From NCBI RefSeq assembly GCF_037975245.1, contig NC_092574.1, forward strand, positions 12,671,213-12,735,212: a stretch of DNA of 64,000 nucleotides, given 5' to 3'. Below the pieces are notes generated by a model, which saw nothing but the letters and a program-made list of their open reading frames with translations, had not been told where the DNA came from and did not search any database. The position numbers were made by a program, and so were the translations under genes. This document shows, one piece after another, positions 45,110 through 57,500 of the stretch (its first letter is position 1; each line of letters begins with the position of its first letter). This DNA comes from Apostichopus japonicus (Eukaryota; Echinodermata; Holothuroidea; Aspidochirotida; Stichopodidae).

Positions 45110-48100
45110 TAGTTTTCTATTAGTCTACCAAATCTGCCATATCAAATCCAAAACAGTTTACCTTCTCATCTCCCAAAATTCAGTGCAAAATTTAGTTGTA
45201 TTTTTTTGCTTGTGCTTTGCAGAGAATCTTTCTTAGCTAAAATCTTAACATATGGTATTAGTATTTGTAGAGAGCTGTATGATGTAGCATAATGGGTGTT
45301 GCTAATCCTTCTGGATTCCTCAATTGCTCGATATTGTAGAGAGCTGTATGATGTAGCATAATGGGCGTGCTAATCCTTCTGCATTCCTCAATTGCTCGAT
45401 ATTGTAGAGAGCTGTATGATAGTGGGCGTGCTAATCCTCCTGCATTCCTCAATTGCTCGATATTGTAGAGAGCAGTATGAATGGGCGTGCTAATCCTTCT
45501 GCATTCCTCAATTTGCTCGATTTTACAAGGTTTGTGTCAATAAGTATGCTGTTATGTTGATTATCAAATATCTCATAGATAGATTGACCTTGTATGTGAC
45601 TCACTTTGTTTCTACAAAAAAAAAACTCCTCTTAGAGGTTAACTTGTGCTCCTGTCCTCCTCACACATAAACAGCTTACCTGAAGCTTCCTAATATTACC
45701 TTCAATGATTATTGTTTACTTACTTGCATATATCAGACCATTCAGGATGGCCACCGCTACACCCCCTCGAGCACTCCTCATGGCTTGAACAGAATTCCAA
45801 GAATTTGAGGCGGGGTCGTAGCGTTCCACGTCGCTAAAACAAGAACTGTCATCAAGGCCACCGATAGCATAGATTGGACCTCCTAGTTTTATAACCCCCA
45901 GGCCTCTCCTGACAAACAAAATGGAGAAGTAAAGGTTCTTAGGTTGGTTTTGTCCTTGGACTAAAGCAAAACTGGTAAAATCACACATCTGTATAATAGT
46001 TGTGACGTTTTGTATACATGTCTGATATTAACACAAAAACCGAGAATTCAAGTTAAGAGTAAACAACTTGTCAAATCGGCTCTACAAATAGGCTAAACAT
46101 ACTTTCTCTGAAATAAACTGATGGAGCAGCAAAAATAACGCAGGAAACTCAGAGATCATAGCTCTGGGAATTGGGAAGAAAGCCAATGCCTACCTCTACA
46201 GCCATAAATGTATCCGAAAAATAAAAAAAATAAAAAAACTTTGATAAGATGATCTTTCTCTGTAATAATTCCTCAGGGAGTGTCCAGATAACAAGCTCCT
46301 GTAACATACAGATCCATCACTTTCACTGACAAGCTTGTGTTACTATGATTATTATGAAGAGGCAAGGGAAAGATTAATGGTATCATAGCGACTGTAGCAG
46401 CACCCTGTTGTAAATCTCCCATCCCAGTAACAGCAACATAATTGACACCAATGCATTCATAAACTTGGCAAACACAGAAAATGACAAAAATTGACTGAAG
46501 TGCAATAAATCATACTAAGTATGCATGACCAAGTTATTGAATAAGTCACATTTGACACTAGATTTCTACCCAGTGATTGAATACTTTAGCTGTTTGTTCC
46601 TGAGAGATGATGACTTTGAGAAAATCTTTGTGTTTCCACATCACTGCACCATATTTGTGGCTTAATGTATGACAGCAGTAGTAAGCTAATTAAGAGAAAT
46701 CGATACAATCACTGTTTAAGCCATTGACCAGTTACAAAATTTTACCTGCCTCATTACTGAGTAAAAACAATGAAAGTCAATAACATCATAATTCTGGATC
46801 ATAGAATTTCATTTTCTACTAATTTTTTTATCTGATATCAGTAAGCAGTTCCTCTGGGGAAAGGACGGGGATAATTTTGGGATGGGGCACTTTTGATATC
46901 ATTTATACACATTTACCTGCATTTATTCATGGGTGTAGCAGGGCTCCATTTGTTGGAATGAGGGTCAAATACCTCCATTGTGTTCAAATGCTCTTTACCA
47001 TCAAATCCACCCACAGCATAGACTTTACCTGTTGGTCAAAGAAAATAAATTATCAGCTTGAGGAAAACCACAAGGGCTCTCTGCAGTGTCACATAGGTTG
47101 CCCAAAAGCCACTAATTCACCACCAGAACGGCTGTTTCCTGCAAGTTTATTCAGATAAATGAAATGGTATTTATTGTTTCAGCCTCACCTCAACATTCCA
47201 TTAGTAACCATCAATGCACTGCTTCCTGGTTTTATACAATACATCTGGCTTTGTTTACCTCAATACCCTGAGGCAAAAACATAACGAGAAATGAATGGTC
47301 GTGTTTACAGACATGCATTTAATGCTTGAAGACATCATATCCTCCTCAAAAAATTCCTTTCTTTCTTATATGCCCCCACCTAACCCATCACCTACAACCC
47401 CCCCTCCCTCCCTCACCCATCCCCATCTTCCTTGATGAGATAGGCTCAGGTGGTCAAACTATGAGAAGGCTAGAATAGCTGAAGCAGAAAAGTGTGATCT
47501 TTCTCATAATGTTTGGAATAAAACATTTTCTTAAAATACTGCAAAGAAACCTGACTAAAATACTGCAACCACTTTGAAACATTATAGTGATGGCAAGTAA
47601 GGGTACCAAAGAAACTAAGAGGTTTAATCAAGCAAAAATAACAGTTTCAAAATAACAAAAGTACATTTGCTATTTATGTATGTTGCAAAGTCGTGGAGAG
47701 TACATACAAACTTTCTATTCACAAAACAGTCACAATTTATTTTTTCTTTAAAATCACAGAGGATTCTTTAGACTGAAAGTACAAATGGACCAAATTTATA
47801 ATTCTAAGCATATAGCACTCTTAGACTGAGGGGATGCCAATTATGTTAAATATATTGCATGGGTTGGTCTCAACGATACCAACGACAAACCCAACGCAGT
47901 TTGCTAACATTTGCAGACAATAACGATCGCCTCTAGGAATTATAAGGGAAGTTCTTCCCTCCTCATATAATGTTCATAACACAAGTTTGTACTCACCGTT
48001 AGCAACCGTCACCCCCACATGCCTCCTTTTTGTGGTCATGTCTGCTACTGAAAACCACCTAGAGTTACGAAGGTCAAAACATTCTGTGGATTTGAAAGGA

Positions 48101-51100
48101 TCCCCGGAGGAGCCTCTACCGCCGATCACAAACAGGACACCTAGAATTAAAATTAAAAACCATATTTCTTCTTTCTTTCTGTCTTCTTATTTTGCTCGGT
48201 AACAAATCAGCAACATGAATTTATTGGGTTCACAGTAAAAATTTAAAAGAAACAGTTAAAGAAAAAATCCAAAAAATTCAGCTCCAAGTCAAAAGTAAAT
48301 AGGAAGAGGAGAAAAATAGTTTGTTTCAAAGTAAATATGCCCTCAATCACATTTACCCAAATTTTTCCAATATTTCTACTCTAAACAGCAACACCAGAGT
48401 ATGTTATCAAATATATCCATATAATCTATCGTCCTGGAATATTAGCGGCTTATGAAAGGAGCAGGGAACATCCAAAAATTCAGGTTATGTCAGCTAAAAA
48501 TGTACATAAAGACAATATCTGATCAGATCTAATACCAACAGGTTGGTATGTTCTATATATGATATATCAGTTGTTGTGTTTATATTGAAGGAACTGGATC
48601 GCACTGCACATGATTAAATTGTCCCACAAGGAGAACAAGACTCCTCCAATCAGTGTGTTTAAAGGAGCACAATATCCAGAGCACAGATCGACAGATTTTA
48701 TCTGGCCTCTTGAAATTCCCAAAATAATTTCTAGCTGTCAGTCTGGATTGAGTAGATCAATTTTCAATTCTAAAATCTCACCAATGAAGATCTAGCCAGC
48801 TAACTTTTATTGCTGCCATGTTTGCAAAGACCTGTTATTACATTTAACCTCCTCACACACACTGATGGCATCATGGTAATGGCCACTGTGAGCTTGATCC
48901 AGACACTTGTACTGTATCAGAGTTCAGGATTCTTCTAATGATTTTGACCAAATCATCCCATGTGGAAATATCAGATCCTGAAATCTACTATATATATATA
49001 TACCAAGTTCAAAATACAAGGATGTACAGGTCAGATTTGATTTAGACTTTACTTGTAACCAGTGGCATCATCAGACGAGGAAATGTGTAGGGGAGTGGCA
49101 GGGGGGGCGCATTAAACTGTCAGCAACATTTCGGAGACACAGATTGTGGCCAATATAAGCTGTAGCCTGGATGGTGAAGCTATGGCGGCGTGATAGGGCC
49201 CCTGATGAGGGTTAAGGGGGTAAGGCCACCTGAAATTTGTGGTTTTCATAGTTTCCAGAACTTGTATCAGCTTCAAATCAGCAGAATTTTGGTGGTACGC
49301 GTAACTTAATTTTATTCGGTAGAAGTCAGAGAGGTGTTTTTTTTTTTGGGGGGGAGGAAGGCATGGGAGATTTCATTGGGGGGGGCCAGGAGAAATTGAA
49401 AATGGTACTTGTTCTAAAGAACAGATTGGAAACTTCAAAGTTAAATATACATGATAAGCACATTGTACTAACAATTTGACCCCTGGTCCCAAATGACCTT
49501 AAGAAAAACCAATAGGCTTCTTGTACTCAATGTGGTACTTCTACACACCAAATATGAAATTGGTCCGACCTTCTATTCTTCAGATATCCTGTTTACAAGC
49601 TGGGCATCACAAACGCATACACACACATGAACGCCATCACACTATCATCGTAACCAAATAGTGATGAAAGCACGAAAGTAAAAAAAAAAATATTGTACAC
49701 ATGAACCATACACAATATACACTTATATACTGTTGGCGAAAGGGCGTGAAAACTAGCATCGGATGTCGCAGAACTACTATCTGTGTCCCCATAACGCTAA
49801 ACAAAACGGAAAAAGGGCTATCCCAAAACCTTCCTGAAACCTTCGCAAAAGAGAAGGATACTTATCGGGCTGTGCAAGAAAGATAACAGGATAAACTCCC
49901 TATTCCAATTAGGTGAAAAAAGGCTTCAAAATACACTCTTCAGAATGAATTGAAGATAGGAAAAGTTCCACACACAAAACGACGTCTAGGCACTTTGGGT
50001 GGTAGAATGAGAAGGAAGGGCATTGACCGGAGAGGTCCAGACAAAGAGGGCGCACACTATTGAAAGATTACCATTCTAGGCACGGTAGAATGAGAGTGCT
50101 AAGGTTGTGGGGAGACAGGTTAGCAAGGAGCAAAGTATATAAAGACTGTCTGATCCTGGGACTAATTCCTGAACAAAGTAAAATTTGAGGGGAGTTAAAC
50201 AACAACCAAAGAATGCCAACTTTCAACCACAAAAGATTTAAGTTTGAAATTAATATATCACATTTCAAGGAAATACATTTGGGAAAGAAATTTAAAAGAA
50301 AAAAATTCTATTGCTCAAGTCAGGAAAAATATTTTCCCCAGAAGCAAAATTTTTATTATCAGTGCTTATCACCAGACTATCTTGGGATCTGATGAACTTG
50401 AAAGGGCAGGGGGTAGCTTGGTATACCTCCATATTATCTACATTTTTGTTCTTAACCAGGTAAGGTCAAAATTGCCTGTCAGAGCAGGTTAATTGTCAAA
50501 GGAAGACTAAAATAGCATGTCAAACAAATCTCACCCATAGGGATAGAAATTTGGACAATTCTGGGACAATTTCAAGGCTCAAATACTGTAAAATAATTTC
50601 ACAGGTAAATATTTATAATCCACTTTAGGGATGGTGTCATCAAATCTTGGCAGTTGGGAACTCATTCTGACACTTGTCACAAATTGCTAGACAACTTGTT
50701 TACATATTTCCCACAGGCTCAGCTTACACTTACTACAGTCTTAGTTACATTCAGTAAAATTTTTGTGTTACAAAGTGTGGGTTAGACGACCGCTGCCAAT
50801 ATTCCCGTAGTGAGAAGAGCATCATATTACAGTTGACAAAACTACAAGTTACCAACAAAATCATACCATTTAATAATTCAGACATATATTTACAAATCAA
50901 ATTATGTGATAAACATTTTTCAAATCCTTTGAAATCCTTTCAAATTCTCCCTTCATTTTCATAAAAATTTACACCCAGGACAAGAGATGGAAGAAATAAA
51001 AACAAACAAGATTCCAAAGTTGGCTGTAACTTACAAGTAGGTCAGGGGGGGGCACAGTGCTTAAATGTTACCAACGTTTGTAGGCTAGGTAGATTTGAGT

Positions 51101-54100
51101 GCATATATAGAATGGTGACAGGTAAGAGAGGAGTGTCAACACTAACGTTCAGTTCAAGGTTTTGTGTCCAGATGCATGAACAGGGCTGGGTAGGAGATAC
51201 TGGGTGTGATTTAGGGTGGGATAAAGGGGGGGGGGATGAGGATCAATCCTTGATTTATTCATGTTGTACCTGCAGTGCTCTTTCTTGGTACCATTCTTGA
51301 ATTGTTCTTCAACAGCTTAGGACTCTCTGGAATGAGTCTGTTCACCGTCAGATGGTAATTCTTTGCCTCGTCAACTAGATCTCTACACTGATGATTCTTT
51401 TTGATCATATCTTCGCTCTCTACCACCTCCGTAAGGAAAGTCGGAGACATCCTAGGTAGACGAATCTGAAGAAGCAAATTATGCAAAACAAAGAAAGACA
51501 ATAATTATGCGATATTATCAGGCACCAGTCTGACTTTAAAAGAGAAAGACTAATTAATGTCAATATTTCATTTTCTCTAGCACATACTTAACTTACCTAC
51601 AGTACAGTATGAATCAATAAACATGAGCAGATATAACGCGGCCTTAATCCTGCGTAGATTGATACCAGGGCAGCTACAAATAGTCAATTGCAGATTACAA
51701 AGTTCGGTGATCTACCATGGCAGTAACGGTTAATGCTGAACACTATTTAAGTTACTATTAGCATGTAGTCTGGATAAAAGTATTCAGGAAAGACAATGTT
51801 TTTTGTAATTGATGAAACTTCACCACATCTGTAGAGGAGTGAAATAAATTATGTAACAACAATGGAGGTTAAAGGTCACCACTGGTCCTGGGTCAATGGT
51901 CACCCCCGAGCTGTGTTTTCATTGTGATTTTAACACTGAGCACGGGGTCTGATTCTACCTTGGTCCTATTTTATCACAGGGTTGCAATTCACTCAGTGTG
52001 ATCCGCATTCACACTACAAATGGTATCCTTATGCTTAGGGTTCCACACTATACTCGCAGTCTAATGTAAACACAGTCTTTATTTTCATGTACCTTATCTT
52101 TCCTATAATGGTCAAGCACAGCACTATGGGATTGTGGCAAATTTGCCACAAATTCACTTCAAGCACCATAGAATGAAAATGAATTCCAGATGTCAGAACA
52201 GCTGGGGACAATTAAGCCAAAGCTATTTTCAATACACAAATACATGATAAAGGGTGTTTGACTAATTTGGTTGGTACTTAATTGTGTCATGCTGATCCAA
52301 GGAGGGTATAGGCGAGACATTCATCAACAACTTTACACACAGAACATAATATTACCGGAAATCAACACTGCCACTCCAGTGAGATAACATACATAAGAGG
52401 AGATCAAACAGGTGGCAGGCCAAACACCACACTGCTATGTGACCCCATGGCAATACTATCAGATACAGGTACAGTAGTTGCATTTGGTCTGACTCTGTAT
52501 TGACCAAAAATTTGTAGTTTGGTGAAAATTATAATTTTCTTTCCGGCACTTTCTTCTTCTTCTTGTTTTACCAAACATACCAAACTTAAAGAAGTTTTAC
52601 CTCTTGTATTTTGTTTTCTTCTGTTAGGCAAATTTATATATGTTGGGAACAAGAAACTCGGTCAGGTACCTTTCAACACTGAAGTAACCTTTCTCGCCTA
52701 ATAAAATATTGCTTCATTTGCAAGAAACATGAAGAATTGTTGATCATGAAAAAAAAAATGAAAATTCTGTAACAGTTCCAGATAATTGTTAAGAATGATT
52801 AGCCCGTCTTTGACCTGTGGGCGCCTTTCAGTGCCCTAGATACCTTCAAAGTACCTCTACCTTCAAAAGCAGAATAAAAAGTAGACAATACAGGTCATAT
52901 ATGCATAAACGATCAAAGCGGACAGTGGAATAGTAGAGTTAACACTCCCAATTACATGATTCACTTAGTTTGAAAGACCAACTTGGGCAGAAACGAGACT
53001 AAACAACATCCAGAAGCTAACAAAACATGTGCAAACTGCTGGTGGTAGGCTTTGTATAAATCAATGCCAGGTCTAGACAAAGTGTGTGAACAGAAAAATG
53101 AATCCCGTAGGATAAGCAGACCCCCTTCTAGCAAACCTATCATGAAGAAAGAAACAAATAACCTGTATATAAACTTGAAAAAACTTGAACACGAAAACAA
53201 ATCCTGAATTCAAATTCAATGGTAAGGTATATACTGTATATTAAGCCTTAAGGACAGTATATACCCATTCAAATACCTTTCATCAGCATACAAACCGACT
53301 CAGAAAAAGCCTTCCATTCACTTGAAGCTATCCGAGCAGAATAGTAGAATATTTCTACAACTAGGACCCCTAAAGTACCAATTATAGGAAAGATGACATA
53401 GTGACAAAAAAACAAAAACAAGAAATCATGAAACCAAATGAACAAACAATCTGGAAAACTTTGGCATAAAACTACACAGCAAGCCTAAACCTGTCAACTT
53501 TTTTTTTAAAGTACTTATTGAGAATGAATGTCGCATCAGAATGCAACTTCCATGTCAATTCTGGACCAAGGAATGGCAGAAGAAGAAACAGCGAACAAGA
53601 AGAGCCAAAAAAAAAGAAGAAAATCACCTAACTGTGCATGTTCCAACAGATAATATCTTCCTGTATCTTACATTATGAGACCTTACTTGTCAATGTTGTG
53701 TGTTTTTTGTTTTTTTTGTCTTCTTTTCTTTCAGGCCCAAATTCTTTCAACTCTCAGTTATGATCAGCAACCATGTCAAAACCTTTCAGTCATCCTTCCT
53801 CATCATAAAAGTTATTTTCTGACAATTCATACAAATTATGAGCTTACCTCTTGAAGCAGTTCTGGTAGATATTTCTCTCTGTATGGAGCATCATGTCGAA
53901 TCCATCTAATGATTGAGTTGTAGACTTGTTTCTCGTCATCGATGACGATGTCGGGAGAAGAGATAAGGGAATGCATGTGACGGAAGTCCATCAGAACGAA
54001 CTCTTCGTGTTCCGATAATGCCACAAAGTGTTCAAAGCAAAACCGTTGGGCCGCTTCTTTCAGTTCCATCCTACCGTGCTGCTCGGCAAAGCTGAGCACC

Positions 54101-54546
54101 CCGAAGCAGTTGGTGGGATCCAAGTGACATTTCATGAACTCGCTGCAGGCCTTTGATATCACTTCGATTTGTAGCAGAGACGCTGAAAATAACAGTTTTT
54201 GAACGTTTTCTACGGTCAGGACGATCTTGGATGTATACATAAAGTTCACCAAGAGCTCAAGGCACTGTTCGTCGATGTCGTTCAGCCTGACCGCATCCTG
54301 CCTGCTCTCCCGCATCTCCGTAGTAAACATGGCTCTGAAGTACGGGCTGCAGGTAGCCAGCACCAGACGGTGGCACGGGATGGTAGTCGTGCCGGCAATT
54401 AAGGTGACATCGCACAGGGACCTGTCCTTGTACATCTCTTGCAGGGCACTGTATGCATCCTTCCACAGTGTCTTACATTCGAATGTGGTAGCGGTCTTGG
54501 TGGAAAATGAAAACGTCTCCCCCGTGGTTGGCCCGTCCATAGCCAT
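42114..54546 (-). CDS. KLHL8: Kelch-like protein 8, BTB-BACK-Kelch adaptor of CUL3 ubiquitin ligase
   Basis: Eight exons on the minus strand (54546-53848, 51465-51270, 48140-47997, 47028-46917, 45908-45724, 44906-44763, 43382-43181, 42237-42114) join with GT-AG junctions and matching phases into 1806 nt, or 601 aa; human KLHL8 is about 620 aa. Residues about 30-145 form a BTB domain (LCDVTL, CHRLVLATCSPYFRAMF). About 150-265 form BACK (NCFGVLSFAEQH, CRDLVDEAKNYHL), and about 280-585 form six Kelch repeats with GG and Y/W pairs. The C-terminal SWEIVTSISNCRAGAGVA and PRKSTAGVLFVIGGRGSSGD segments match KLHL8 specifically. Family knowledge: the BTB-BACK part binds CUL3 and the propeller binds substrate; KLHL8 is reported to act on rapsyn, and its worm relative KEL-8 on glutamate receptor turnover. 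I start at the first true ATG; the frame is open upstream to an AG at 54595-54596, so a further 5' coding exon is possible. Confidence 0.96.
42238..43180 (-). other. KLHL8 intron 7 (943 nt)
   Basis: AT-rich; nothing recognised. Confidence 0.7.
43181..43382 (-). CDS. KLHL8: KLHL8 coding exon 7 (Kelch repeat 5 and start of 6)
   Basis: Acceptor TTCCTACAG, donor CCAACAG|GTATGA. Reads GGFDHSAPLNSVERYDP, then TTCRGGVGAAVLAGKLYAIG and GHDGTNYLSSAECYCPYTN. Phase 1 in, phase 2 out. The longer open frame on either side is intron. Confidence 0.95.
43870..44762 (-). repeat. Tandem array of splice-donor copies in KLHL8 intron 6
   Basis: Eight units with a period alternating between 104 and 106 bp; their donor-like GTAAGG lies at about 44655, 44549, 44445, 44339, 44235, 44129, 44025 and 43919. 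Each unit reproduces the last 20-35 nt of exon 6 (minus strand TACCTTTATGCTATAG) and about 75 nt of the intron after it (GTAAGGTTAAACTACTG...CCACATAGTATATAGG). Degenerate further copies are visible down to about 43630. The array therefore multiplies a 5' splice site. Confidence 0.9.
44763..44906 (-). CDS. KLHL8: KLHL8 coding exon 6 (Kelch repeat 4)
   Basis: Acceptor TTTTCTCAG, donor GCTATAG|GTAAGG. Reads (I)GGNDGSSTLNSCERYDP, then KWHEIAPMKMRRAGGGAV and ends NGFLYAI. Phase 1 in and out. Its 3' end and donor are the source of the tandem array in the following intron. Confidence 0.95.
44907..45723 (-). other. KLHL8 intron 5 (817 nt) with two repeats
   Basis: Contains a (TA)n run at about 45070-45107 and a minisatellite of four units of 61-68 bp at 45268-45530 (GTAGAGAGCTGTATGAT, GGGCGTGCTAATCC, CCTCAATTGCTCGATATT). 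Confidence 0.85.
45724..45908 (-). CDS. KLHL8: KLHL8 coding exon 5 (Kelch repeat 3)
   Basis: Acceptor TTTGTCAG, donor TGCAA|GTAAGT. Reads RGLGVIKLGGPIYAIGGLDD, then SCFSDVERYDP and ends ILNGLIYA. The GGPIYAIGGLDD block is conserved in KLHL8. Phase 2 in, phase 1 out. Confidence 0.95.
46917..47028 (-). CDS. KLHL8: KLHL8 coding exon 4 (Kelch repeat 2)
   Basis: Acceptor GACCAACAG, donor TGCAG|GTAAAT. Reads KVYAVGGFDGKEHLNTMEVF, then DPHSNKWSPATPMNKC. Phase 1 in, phase 2 out. Too short to appear as an independent long ORF; placed by frame and by homology. Confidence 0.93.
47997..48140 (-). CDS. KLHL8: KLHL8 coding exon 3 (Kelch repeat 1)
   Basis: Acceptor AATTCTAG, donor AACG|GTGAGT. Reads VLFVIGGRGSSGDPFKSTEC, then a W, then KRRHVGVTVANG. 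The GRG-S-GDPF-S-EC stretch is diagnostic of KLHL8. Phase 1 in and out. Confidence 0.93.
48141..51269 (-). other. KLHL8 intron 2 (3129 nt) with a dispersed TGACCT-type repeat
   Basis: Contains at about 49440-49620 a single copy of the repeat family found in tandem at 38.1-39.2 kb (TTGACCCCTGG, GGCTTCTTGTACTCAATGTG, CACCAAATATGA). A segment starting CAGTGGCATCATCAGACG at about 49060 with G-rich sequence to 49400 may be another MITE without clear ends. A short TA run lies at 48988-49000. Confidence 0.6.
51270..51465 (-). CDS. KLHL8: KLHL8 coding exon 2 (end of BACK, linker)
   Basis: Acceptor CTTCTTCAG, donor CTGCAG|GTACAA. Encodes IRLPRMSPTFLTEVVESE then NHQCRDLVDEAKNYHLTVNR then PRKSTAG. The CRDLVDEAKNYHL motif is the standard end of the BACK domain. 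Phase 0 in, phase 1 out. Confidence 0.95.
51466..53847 (-). other. KLHL8 intron 1 (2382 nt)
   Basis: No repeats with clear ends and no further exon recognised. Short ORFs on both strands lack coding character. Confidence 0.7.
53848..54546 (-). CDS. KLHL8: KLHL8 coding exon 1 (BTB and most of BACK)
   Basis: 233 codons from ATG (MAMDGPTTG) to CAAGAG|GTAAGC, phase 0. A second ATG lies two codons later. The exon probably begins at an acceptor (CTCTCCGATAG) at about 54595, leaving a short 5' UTR or upstream coding sequence within it. A GTG further upstream is in frame but is not a plausible animal start. Confidence 0.95.
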
Positions 54547-54596
54547 CGAGTCTGTACGGCTGGTGAACTCGATGATTATCACAGAACTCGTCCTAT

Positions 54597-57500
54597 CGGA
54601 GAGGAAACAAGAAGTTCAAACCCATTTCAAGTTTAGAAGATGCACAATTTTCAATTTCCAAAAGTGATATTGATAGTACTTATTTGGTTAGATAAGGATT
54701 TTATTGTATTACCTCAAAGACATGATTGAGTTTTTTGCTCTGCAAAATGGATTTTAACTTTGTTCTTAGCCAGCCCATCCATTGCTTGATGAAGTCACCA
54801 CTTTAAGCCTCCCTATCAACAGTGTTGTTGATAGGGATGCAATTACCATAACCTCAATAAAATATATGCATGTCTTTGCCCAGATTCATCAGAATTTGTT
54901 AAGTCATTCAGTTTTCTGGTAAACTTTTGCTCACATGCCCTTTCAAGATTCCACAAGGTGACTAGAAAGTAGAAATACTAACAATTTGTTTGTTATAATA
55001 TCAACTGATGAATACAAACCTAGGAAGTACCACTTTCAATATATAATGCCACTTGACAAATATATGCACTGTGCAACTCATGTCATATTACAGTTTGACT
55101 AAAGATGAATGTTTACGGTAGCAGTAGACAATAGGTTTTCTCCATTAACAGTATTCATATTTATTATAATGCAATGCATCAACATTTGGGAATGAATTTT
55201 CAATCAAAGTCTAGTCTGATGTTGTAGGGGATAAACCTGAAATTTTGTTCAGAATGTACAGAATGTTGAGAATTTCAAGCCGGTATTGAATAGTTCTGAT
55301 TGTAAATTTAAATTAAAGCCATCAAAAGTTGATTAGCATTGTTGCATTTCAAATTTGACTGAGATGAAGCAGCACCACTGATAAGCTTTAGCAAATCCAG
55401 TCATTGCTAGATTTAACGACTTGAATGGCAAAGCTTTAAAAGTTTAGAGGTACTGTAAGCACAGTCCTTTCTTAAACGGAATAATTGGAATGCAATGCCG
55501 CCTTACTGTAGAAGGAAGGAAGAAAATAGAATCTTTTAACTATGGAATCGAAACCTACTTTGCCTCAGTTGCAGAAAAGAGGGTTCAGATAAGTTTCCAA
55601 GTTCTTACCTTCTGTTTCTTTTAATAGGTACCTTATAACCCAACATTCTCCGTTCCATTTTTAAAACAACTCGATATGTGTGAAAGTTTCAAACTCTCTT
55701 AAATAGATGATCAAAATAATTTTCCAACTTGAAAATGAAGAACACCTCAAAACCTTTCATGAAGTTTCGTACAAACTTAGAAAGACTTTTGCACATGAAT
55801 CCTTTGTGTTGAGACTGCAATAAGCGGGTAAAGACTGACTGATGTTATCAAAGTGTTCTGGATACCGTTTATAAGCAGAGCGTATCGTCATCAAAATTAT
55901 GAACTTTACACAGAATATTCACATGATACCAAACAACAGCTAGAGTGAAACAAAAGAAAGGAAATATGACTACATAAAGATTCAGGTCATTAAAACTCAA
56001 CTTTCAAACCTAGCCAGAAAGAAGACCGTCTCGAGCTGAGACATTTTAAAAGGACTACGCTTTAAATCTGCCAAACTTGACGTAACTGAGACTGGAATAG
56101 TCAACCAAATCTGGCTGTGCTGGTACCTTTGGTATGGATACTTGGGTCAATATCATTCACAAAGATATGGGAGAAAAGCGTATCGTAATGGAACCATAGA
56201 GCACGGAAGTATTGACAACGAAGAAGAGGCATTTCCCAATCGGTTGTACGTGACGTTACAAATGTGCGTTAAAAGTATCCCGGCTGAATTGAGGGGGCCC
56301 CTGGAGGATTGATTTGCAGGAAGGGAGGGGGAGGGGGAGGGGTGGTGGGGATATAAGAGGGTGGAATATGATATTATGACACTAATATTTCTTCTGGCAC
56401 ATACTGATTTTTATGCATTTCTGCTAACTCACTTTAGAAAGGTCAGTACAGTGTGAAGGTGAGATACAGTAGAGAATGAAGTAATAATGTTATGGAGTAT
56501 AAACCAATACTTAGCAAACTGCAGAGTAAGACATGGACATGGAACAGTTACACACGGCTCTTGAATTACAATTAACAAAGAGAATAATGATGTATAAAGA
56601 CTCCCTGTCAGCTTTTTCAAACCATGTTCATATTGCCTTAGAAGTTAGTAGGAAACAAGAATCACTGATGATTACTACATGATCCAACCCATGTTCCACC
56701 ACACTACTTGTGTGTGAACGTAAGTTCATTGAAGGTTTAGCAATCCCTTCAGGCTATAACAGAATGTGTCTGTTCTTCATGTAACATTGCCAACATGCAT
56801 TAAGCTATAAATAATCCCAAAACTTTAATATATCAGCTTGGGATATTTGCCAGCAAGGAGCTTACCTGTCTCCTCACCTGTCAAAAGCACTTTTGCTTTA
56901 CCATCATGATTGCAATAGCACTGACCTAATAAACCTCCACAAACACACACATCAATTTCCCATTATACAGCTGTCCTTACAACTTCAGAGATTTGCCCAG
57001 CCACAGAATGATTATGTTTACTTGTTTGGAAGAAAGCAAAGTATTGTCCAAAAATGAAAAGTACCCACCTCCTGTGCTTTGTAATCGTCATCTTTAAGGC
57101 TTTGGCAATGAGTTATATATGGTAGTAACTAATACAAGTCAATCTTGCTTACAACCTGGTTTAAAACCACAGTAATTCTGAGTCTGAAACAGTCAGTTTT
57201 CGTAAAATGGCACACTGTACTTCAGATCATGCCTCCAGTGGCATTTGTCTGGCAATCCAAATGGAAAACACTAATTTCCAACAAAAAAAAGGTTACCATC
57301 CTTCTGAAGTAATACATCTACAGTACTAATCTTCACACATAAATATGTCATCTCAGCCTCCAACAGTGATCATATCACTACCGATAAATGGAGCAGGAGG
57401 AATTGCTTAATTTAACCTTTTTTAACTACAGTTACATGGATTTGTAGATTCAACGGGAATCAAATTGGATTTCAATGACATAATGAAAGTCTGTTTTTCA

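Noticed and set aside
54547-54582. Extending KLHL8 to an upstream in-frame start at 54582
   Set aside because: The codon there is GTG, which is not a plausible start in animal nuclear genes. The first ATG is at 54546.
54227-54667. Plus-strand 146-codon ORF
   Set aside because: It lies antisense to KLHL8 exon 1, whose frame has full BTB-BACK homology. The antisense ORF is a shadow.
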